Assembly (NCBI GenBank): GCA_010356995.1
Contig: ML996707.1
Coordinates: 310,001-374,000, forward strand
Direction of reading: 5' to 3'
DNA from: Trichodelitschia bisporula
Taxonomy: Eukaryota; Ascomycota; Dothideomycetes; Phaeotrichales; Phaeotrichaceae
Length of the DNA stretch: 64,000 bases
Each line of letters opens with the position of its first letter. Within the stretch, counting starts at the first letter, position 1. The notes under the pieces were generated by a model. That model was not told the DNA's origin. It did not search any database and saw only the letters and a program-made list of their open reading frames with translations. Both the position numbers and the translations under genes were made by a program. Of this stretch, positions 59,145-64,000 are shown piece by piece.

Positions 59145-59786
59145 GTGGATCCCAGCATCTGGAAATCGCTGAAAAAGCAGACCGCTGAGCTCGGCGATAA
59201 GCTTACCGCTAGTACTCAGAAGAAGAAGGATGACGCCTCTCGGCCTCGTCCCTCACCGATCTTTGAGTGGGCCCCGACCGCCATGATGTATCGCGGAATT
59301 AGGTCTGAGGACGCGGAAGACGTCTCTCGGCCTCGCACCGCTGGGCCTTCCACCTCTCGGCCTCCCACCGCTCGGCGTCCCACCGCTCGACCTTCCACCT
59401 CTCGGCCTCCCCCCTCTCGGCCTCGCACCTCTCGGTCTCGCACCTTACCGGGCAATGAGCGGGGCCCGACCACTGAGGATTATCGCCGGATCCGTCTGAG
59501 GACCTGGGAGGCGCTTCTCGGCCTCGCACCTGGGTCTGTGGATCCGGAAGGCGCCGTCCCGGGACTCGGCGAGGCATCTACAGATAAATCTGAGCCGACG
59601 CGGGAATTTAAAGGCCGGCCCGAGCGGCGCAGGTCCTGTGCCGGGGTCGAATGCACCGGGGAAAGCGATGACAACGACTCGCTTTACGGAATCGAGTCGA
59701 CTAAGAACACCTCATTTGGTAGGATGCCTGCGCTCTCGAAGACGCAGTCGGCTTACCCCGGGCTGCAAAGGAATAATCACTTTTGA
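59145..59786 (+). CDS. Cassette C protein: family motif intact but ATG replaced by GTG
   Basis: Open for 213 residues from GTG at 59145, exactly where the other cassettes have ATG: DPSIWKSLKKQTAELGDKL carries the family N-terminal motif. Residues about 62-100 are short Arg/Pro/Thr/Ser repeats (SRPPTARRPTARPSTSRP). The C-terminal part has GVECTGESDDND and the family motif SFGRMPALSKTQSAYPGL. The first in-frame ATG is at 59283, after the motif. Either initiation is non-AUG, the product is N-terminally shortened, or the copy is decaying. The long open frame argues for recent function. Confidence 0.5.
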   Translation: MDPSIWKSLKKQTAELGDKLTASTQKKKDDASRPRPSPIFEWAPTAMMYRGIRSEDAEDVSRPRTAGPSTSRPPTARRPTARPSTSRPPPSRPRTSRSRTLPGNERGPTTEDYRRIRLRTWEALLGLAPGSVDPEGAVPGLGEASTDKSEPTREFKGRPERRRSCAGVECTGESDDNDSLYGIESTKNTSFGRMPALSKTQSAYPGLQRNNHF

Positions 59787-60133
59787 GGTTGGAGCAATAC
59801 TAACTCAGTGCTAGGCTTTTGTGGTTAGGGATAAAAATCTAGAAATCGAATACATTCTGACGAGGATAAATGCCATGTATCGCGTGAAGTGAAGTGAAGT
59901 GAAGTAAGTGCTGCCAACGCAGTAATATGAAGAGCCTCAGATTAGCCTTGTGTACTTCTAGGATGCGTTTTGATGTAGTCATGGCAGGAATATTGATACG
60001 GAAGGAGCATAGGAGGATACTTAGCATCGTGCATGTAGGCTCGAGTCTCTACTCTCTTTAGTCTGCCTAGAACATGCGCTCGAGAAAGCGCGTGACAGGC
60101 TCGGTACATAGAGACGTTATCTGGTCCAGGCCG
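59787..60133 (+). other. 3' block of cassette C
   Basis: Carries the shared elements: GGGATAAAAATCTAGAAATCG at 59828, CATGTATCGCGTGAAGTGAAG (from 59873, with the GAAGT unit repeated four times), GCCTTGTGTACTTCTAGGA (59945), TCGAGTCTCTACTCTCTT (60040), CGAGAAAGCGCGTG (60073) and GAGACGTTATC (60110). Confidence 0.65.
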
Positions 60134-60304
60134 TATTCTCCGTTCCTAGGCGTTAGAATTTCATACGTGTCAGGCCAGAAGACTCACATCAGTGATGAAG
60201 TTGCATTACGTCTATAGGCTTCCAAACCTCACGGCCCTCAACCGACATCACAATCTCAAGGGCTTAAGGAGTACATGAATCGCGCCGTATCCTCTAACAA
60301 ATTT
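60134..60304 (+). promoter_or_regulatory. 5' block of cassette D (single module)
   Basis: Begins TATTCTCCGTTCCTAGGCGTTAGA. One dyad GTGATGAAGTTGCATTAC at 60192-60209, CTTCCAAACCTCACGGCCC, TACATGAAT core and CCTCTAACAAATTTC. Confidence 0.65.
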
Positions 60305-60335
60305 CTTTCTTCCCCGCACCTCTCTCTTCTTCAGC

Positions 60336-60656
60336 ATGGCTCATCCCTGGAAACTGTTGAAAAAGCAGGCGGCCGAGCTCCGCGAAAAGCTTACTGTTGG
60401 CAGTCAAAAGAAGAAGTCTACCCCCGGGCCTCGCACCTCCTGGTTCTATACGTGGGACCCAGTTACCATGACCTAGCGCCAGTCCAGGTATAAAGACCCG
60501 GATGCCGACGGGGAGTCTACGGACGGGCGTGAGCCGGCCTGGGAATTCGAAGATGCGCCCGAGCAGCGCCGCTCCTGGGCCATCGATACGATTAAATCGC
60601 TCGACGCCATTTCGTTCGGTAAGGTGCCGTGCCTTGCGAAGACGCAGTCCATATAG
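60336..60656 (+). pseudogene. Cassette D: family gene with one in-frame TAG
   Basis: ATG at 60336 opens MAHPWKLLKKQAAELREKL, a good family N-terminus. TAG at 60474-60476 ends the product at 46 residues. The same frame then stays open to 60656 and keeps family sequence: RYKDPDADGESTDGREPAWE, EQRRSW and the C-terminal motif ISFGKVPCLAKTQSI. So the frame beyond the stop is conserved, implying a recent single mutation (CAG to TAG is the simplest, a C-to-T change), or stop read-through, or a functional 46-residue product. Without expression data I call it a young pseudogene. Confidence 0.6.
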
Positions 60657-60821
60657 GAATTTAACTGCAATGGGAATCTGCTCTGAGGCTGTTGCAATAC
60701 TAACTGGGTACTAGGGTTTTGGGTTGGTAACAGAAATCTAAGGATTGAATTTAGTTTGACGAGAATAGCTGCCATGTGAAGTAAGTAAAGTGAAGTAGTT
60801 ACTACGAGCTAAAATGAAGAG

Positions 60822-61517
60822 TGATGTGGGCATGGAGACAGGTAGGCATCAAGGCAAACATCCTAATTTGGGTGATACGCTGTCCTGATGACGGTTATCA
60901 TGAGCTTGTTGGCACGCTGCCAGATCTTCAATATGCTTTCGAAGTTGGCGGCGGGCTCCCTTTCGTTGCGACGTGCAACGATACTGACCCCGTCATCGAC
61001 ACGGAGCCGGATCTTCCTACTCGTCACGAAAGGGAGCCCGCTGCTAACTTCGAAAGCAGATTGAAGATCTGGCAGCGTGCCAACAAGCTCATGATGGCCG
61101 TCATTAGGGAGCGTATCACCCAAGCTGGCCCATAACCTGTGAGAAATGGGTGCCAAAGGGGTGAGTAAACGTGGTGATTGCATTGATTGAGGTTAGGAAG
61201 TGGGAAATATCCTACTTCCTAACACCAATGGGCTGATGACTAATACACATATTATGTGACTACATCAAATCACGTTTGCTCAGTGGCTCCATCACACATG
61301 ATTGCAACACCTAACCCAGGCATGTGATTTCGTTGGAAGGAATATCACATTCGGGAAGGCACAAGGGTAAGAGAGTGGAAGGAGCTATAGGAATAATATA
61401 TGCCACATCATATACTTAGTCCGGAGAGTCTCTTGACTCTCTTTTCCCGTCGTCTTTTATCAAATGCTTCACATTTCAACGTCGCACTGCACCAGCCATG
61501 AGCCCTGCCATACATCA
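60822..61517. mobile_element. LTR-like fossil (possible solo LTR), family undetermined
   Basis: About 696 bp absent from the same place in the other cassettes: sequence matching the shared 3' block stops near 60821 and resumes near 61525. The segment starts TGATGT and ends ACATCA, the inverted hexamer and TG...CA ends typical of LTRs. The flanking five bases (AAGAG and CAAAG) may be a degenerate target duplication. No internal element genes. It contains the inverted repeat listed separately. It is broken or solitary. Age: later than the duplication that made cassette D, since no other cassette has it. Confidence 0.4.
60868..61123. repeat. 256 bp near-perfect inverted repeat
   Basis: Arms 60868-60966 and 61026-61123, about 99 and 98 nt, starting TTGGGTGATACGC and ending GCGTATCACCCAA, roughly 85-90% matched by eye, with a 59 nt spacer. 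Structure fits a MITE-like element nested in the LTR-like segment, or a hairpin-forming segment. Frames on both strands (HELVGTLPDLQ) simply reflect the palindrome. Confidence 0.75.
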
Positions 61518-61792
61518 CAAAGGTTCAGATGAGCCTTGCGTACTGCTAGGACGCGTTTGATGTAGTCGTGGCAGGAATATTGATACGTGAAGAAGCTGCA
61601 TATCTTTTAGGAAAGAACATGATCTAATGTGAGCATGATGGGAAGAAGGAGCGTAGGAGAATACTTAGCATCGTATATTTAGACTCGAGAGCCTCTACTC
61701 TCTTTGGTTCGCCTAGATGCTGGGCTCGTGTAAGCGCGTGGCAGGCTCGGTATTTCGAGGCGTTATCGGATCTAACTCACTTCGTTAATAGA
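61518..61792 (+). other. Resumed 3' block of cassette D
   Basis: From about 61525 the shared sequence resumes: GAGCCTTGCGTACTGCTAGGA (61531), GTAGTCGTGGCAGGAATATTG, GACTCGAGAGCCTCTACTCT (61682), CGTGTAAGCGCGTGGCAGG and GAGGCGTTATCGG. Confidence 0.6.
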
Positions 61793-62020
61793 CATTGTTC
61801 GTTAATAGGCGTTAGACTTCCACACTCACTAGGATCCAACAGAAGGCTCACATCAGGGATGAATTTCCATCACGTCGATCAGTTTCAAACCTCACTCACC
61901 TCAGCAGTGATGAACTTCCATCACGTCTATCAGTTTCTAAACTTTACTCACCTCAACCGACATCACAATCCCAAGGGCCTAGGAACAATATGAATCGCGC
62001 CGTACATTCTCAAACGAATT
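61793..62020 (+). promoter_or_regulatory. 5' block of cassette E (duplicated module)
   Basis: Begins CATTGTTCGTTAATAGGCG. A module of about 62 bp is tandemly duplicated: GATGAATTTCCATCACGTC (61859) and GTGATGAACTTCCATCAC (61907-61924), each followed by AGTTTC-type and CTCACC sequence. Core ACAATATGAAT, then CTCAAACGAATT. Confidence 0.65.
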
Positions 62021-62106
62021 ATTTTCCTCCTCACCCCCAATATCCCCAATAACCCCAATACCCTCAACGCCCTCAGCACCCTCTCTCTTCTCCGTCTTCC
62101 TTTACT

Positions 62107-62542
62107 ATGGCTCCCAGTTTCTGGCAACAGCTGAAAAAGCAGGCCACCGGCCTCCGCGAAAAGACCGCTGCTTACGCTCTCACGAAGAAGGATAGTAGTA
62201 AGATAAAGGCTGCCCCCCAGCCTCGCACCTCGCGGGATGCAACCGCCGGTATTCCTCGCCGGCACCAGAACGCGGACGCGTACGTGGCGGTCCTGGGCGA
62301 CATCTGATATCCTGAAGGGTTGGATGATACTTATAACCCTGGTTGGGTATCATTTACTATTGTGCCCACGCGGCGCTGGAGCTGGGCTGGCTTCGAGTGT
62401 ACCCGTGAGAACGATGCGGACTCCGAGTATAGCGATAGGGAATCCGAATTTTAAGGAAGTTGGAGCGATCGATGCGATGGAGAGGATCGAGGATATCCCA
62501 TTCGGTAAGGTACCTTTGATGTCGAAGAAGCGATTGTTTTAG
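62107..62542 (+). pseudogene. Cassette E: interrupted family gene
   Basis: ATG at 62107 opens MAPSFWQQLKKQATGLREKT, a good family N-terminus, but TGA at 62305-62307 stops it at 66 residues. Beyond the stop the same frame still shows family sequence (WSWAGFECTREND, like cassette C GVECTGESD) until 62454; the C-terminal motif IPFGKVPLMSKKRLF lies in the +1 frame and ends at 62542. So at least one stop and one frame change separate it from an intact gene. The 66-residue product might still be made. Confidence 0.6.
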
Positions 62543-62886
62543 GGACTTAACTGCGGTAGGAGAGTGGGTTGAGATTAGCTGCAATGCTAACAACAATTAA
62601 GAATCGAATATGGTCTAACTCGGATAGCTGCCATGCATCGCGTGATGTGAAGTGAACTAAACTGAAATAATTACCCCCACCTTGGTGATATGATGAGCCA
62701 CAGATTGGCCTTGCGTACTGCTTAGGAAGGAACATGATCTATTGTGCGTATAGTGGGAGGAAGGGGTAGAGGAGGATACTTAGCATCTATCGTACATTTG
62801 GACTCGAGAGTCTCTATTCTCTTCTATCTGCCCAGATTATGGGTTCGAGTAAGCACATAGCAGAATCGATACATCGAGACATTATC
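62543..62886 (+). other. 3' block of cassette E
   Basis: Contains GCCATGCATCGCGTGATGTG (62629), AGCCACAGATTGGCCTTGCG, GACTCGAGAGTCTCTATTCT (62801), CGAGTAAGCACATAGC and CGAGACATTATCC (62875). Confidence 0.6.
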
Positions 62887-63080
62887 CGCCCTAGGTCATA
62901 TTATTCGTTTCTGGGCGTTAGAACTTCACATTCATCAGGCTATACTTGAAGACTCACATCAGTGATGAACTTCCATCACGCCCATCAACTTCCAAACCTC
63001 ACGAAATCTCAACCGTTATCACAATCTCAAGGGCCTAGGAAGTATATATACACGCCGTCCATCCTCCAACGAATCTTGTT
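62887..63080 (+). promoter_or_regulatory. 5' block of cassette F (single module)
   Basis: Begins near TATTATTCGTTTCTGGGCGTTAGA. Perfect dyad GTGATGAACTTCCATCAC at 62962-62979, CTTCCAAACCTCACGAAATC, a TATATATA core at about 63044 and CATCCTCCAACGAATC at 63060-63075. About 55 bp lie between this box and the ATG at 63131. Confidence 0.7.
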
Positions 63081-63130
63081 TTCCTCGCCAGTCCTCTCTA
63101 CACCCTATCTCCTCTCCTTCTTCCTTCAAA

Positions 63131-63316
63131 ATGGCTCCCCGCCTCTGGTCCCTGCTAAAAAGGCAAGCCGCCGGCCTGCGCGACGAGCTCCGCGAAAAGA
63201 TCGAAAAGCAAGCCGCTGGGCTCCGCAACGAGCTCCGCGACAAGCTCCCCACTCGCATTCTCACGAAGAAGGGCCGTGGTAAGATGCCTAGGCTTGCGAA
63301 GACGCGGTCGGTTTAG
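63131..63316 (+). CDS. Cassette F protein: 61-residue minimal family member
   Basis: Single exon, 61 residues, uninterrupted. N-terminal MAPRLWSLLKRQAAGLRDEL shows the family motif; the helix unit is then repeated (EKQAAGLRNELRDKL), giving two tandem copies of (K/R)QAAGLR-x-ELR-x-K. The protein passes directly to TKKGRGKMPRLAKTRSV, the family C-terminal motif. It thus keeps both conserved ends and lacks the variable middle. Strongly basic; two amphipathic helices likely. No signal peptide. A short, clean frame with the best-preserved promoter makes it a good candidate for an expressed member. Confidence 0.65.
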   Translation: MAPRLWSLLKRQAAGLRDELREKIEKQAAGLRNELRDKLPTRILTKKGRGKMPRLAKTRSV

Positions 63317-63642
63317 GAGTTTAGCTGCGACGGGGTGTTTGATCTGGGGCCTTTTTGCGATACCGACTTGGAGTTAGGCGTTTTTGGGTTGGTGATAGAA
63401 ATCTAGAAATTGAAATTAGTCCGATGAAGATAGCAACCATGTGGAAGTGAAATGAAATGATTACCACTAACTTAGAATATGAAGGGAGAGGAGAGGAGCA
63501 AAGGATATTAGTATCGTACATCTTGACTCAAGAGTCTCTACTCTTTTTTGTCCGCCCAGATTGTAGGCTCGAGTAAGCGCGTGTCGGCTCTGGAAAATCG
63601 AGACGTTATCCGGTTGAACTCATTTCCTTAATATACACATTC
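63317..63642 (+). other. 3' block of cassette F
   Basis: Contains GGTGATAGAAATCTAGAAATTG (about 63392), AACCATGTGGAAGTG, GACTCAAGAGTCTCTACTCT (63523), CGAGTAAGCGCGTG (63570) and CGAGACGTTATCCGG (63599). The TCGCGTGAAGTG and AGCCTTGTGTACTGC elements of other cassettes are missing here. Confidence 0.6.
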
Positions 63643-64000
63643 TTCGTCAATAGGCGTCAGTCTTCCACTAGGTGGAGGCGCCCGCCTTGTGGACAGTCAA
63701 AGACTTCATACATATGAAAGACGTGTTGAAGACATCGTACGCTTCAAAGAGTAAGCGTTGAAGGCTTTCACTACGTTCCTCTGCGAGCGTTCCTCTCAAG
63801 CGTCTCTACGAGCGTCTTGCTAGAGCGTAGTGAGCGGTGGCATATTGAAAAGTGTGAGGATACTCGCCAGACTCCACCAAAAGGCCCAGCATTAGTGATG
63901 AACATCCATCACGTCCATCCCCTCCCAACCCTCAAACCCCCTCACAATCCCGCAGGCCTAGGAAGTTTTAAATAGCGCCGTACGTCCTCCAGCGAATTCT
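63643..64000 (+). promoter_or_regulatory. 5' block of cassette G, cut by the window end
   Basis: Begins CATTCTTCGTCAATAGGCGTC (about 63643), is interrupted by the 208 bp insert, then has the perfect dyad GTGATGAACATCCATCAC at 63895-63912, a TTTAAATA core at about 63967 and CGTCCTCCAGCGAATTC at the window edge. A seventh gene should start roughly 60-130 bp beyond the window. Confidence 0.65.
63671..63878. repeat. 208 bp insertion in the 5' block of cassette G
   Basis: The shared sequence breaks after CTTCCACTA and resumes near 63867. The insert is bounded by a 7 bp inverted repeat, GGTGGAG (63671-63677) and CTCCACC (63872-63878). Inside are GAGCGT/AGCGTC-type short repeats (63785-63830). No target duplication seen. 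Confidence 0.4.

Larger units (their letters stand above)
56239..64000 (+). repeat. Tandem array of small paralogous gene cassettes (A-F plus start of G)
   Basis: Seven direct, diverged cassettes of about 0.75-1.65 kb begin near 56239, 57547, 58838, 60134, 61793, 62887 and 63643. Each has a 5' block (ATTCTTCGTT...GGCGTTAGA; GTGATGAA...ATCAC; CTTCCAAACCTCACGAACCTCAAC shape; TATA-like core; CCTCCAACGAATT), a coding part, and a 3' block (GATAAAAAT...TTAGTTTGAC; CATGTATCGCGTGAAGTGAAG; AGCCTTGTGTACTGCTAGGA; GACTCGAGAGTCTCTACTCT; CGAGTAAGCGCGTG; CGAGACGTTATCC). Flanks are better conserved than coding parts. The array runs off the window. Confidence 0.85.

Noticed and set aside
60821-61183. Frames on both strands reading HELVGTLPDLQ
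   Set aside because: Both derive from the arms of one inverted repeat.
61192-61223. Perfect 10 bp palindrome GTTAGGAAGT / ACTTCCTAAC
   Set aside because: Lies inside the LTR-like segment; too short to interpret alone.

Overview
The window is nuclear DNA of a filamentous ascomycete (Pezizomycotina). The evidence is GC-rich, compact genes with many 41-60 bp spliceosomal introns (GTRNGT donors, CTAAC/CTGAC branch sites), plus diagnostic families: fungal DML1/Misato, carboxypeptidase Y, a Zn2Cys6 protein, a fungal FYVE protein, GH51 arabinofuranosidase and a long-chain alcohol oxidase. I cannot name the species. There is one assembly gap (27302-27546) inside a gene.

Layout. 1-20.3 kb: SacI/hSac2 phosphoinositide phosphatase (+), ferric reductase (-), a three-exon orphan gene with an internally duplicated domain (-), FYVE zinc-finger protein (-), long-chain alcohol oxidase (+) and an SDR oxidoreductase (+), separated by long gene-free spacers. 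20.3-29 kb: CT-rich satellite, DML1 (+), LSM7 (-), Zn2Cys6 protein (+), a gap-interrupted secreted protein (-). 29-41.5 kb: a 1176-residue Gly/His-rich repeat protein (+), GH51 arabinofuranosidase (+), SDA1 (-), PHD-finger protein (-). 41.5-46 kb: a 4.4 kb stretch with no gene I can support. 46-50.2 kb: carboxypeptidase Y (-), SDO1/SBDS (+), ribosomal protein uS13/RPS18 (-). Several are housekeeping ribosome-biogenesis, RNA or vacuolar genes (SDA1, SDO1, RPS18, LSM7, CPY, FYVE, Sac), scattered rather than clustered by function.

51-64 kb is different: orphan and repetitive. A 1536-residue orphan gene with roughly 115-residue tandem repeats is followed by a tandem array of at least six small paralogous gene cassettes (A-F) and the promoter of a seventh (G) cut by the window edge. 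Cassettes share a 5' block (an ATTCTTCGTT-type element, a dyad GTGATG-N6-CATCAC, a TATA-like core and a CCTCCAACGAATT box) and a 3' block. Coding parts diverge strongly, but most keep an N-terminal W-x-x-LKKQ-x-x-x-L-(R/G)-(E/D)-K motif, and several keep a C-terminal FGKxPxLxKT motif. Two copies are interrupted (D, E), one has lost its ATG (C), and one is reduced to 61 residues with both ends kept (F). A 0.7 kb LTR-like fossil containing a 256 bp inverted repeat lies in the 3' part of cassette D. This array is the most likely undescribed system in the window.

Exon boundaries were inferred by eye from splice signals, frame continuity and family knowledge; no alignment or expression data were available.
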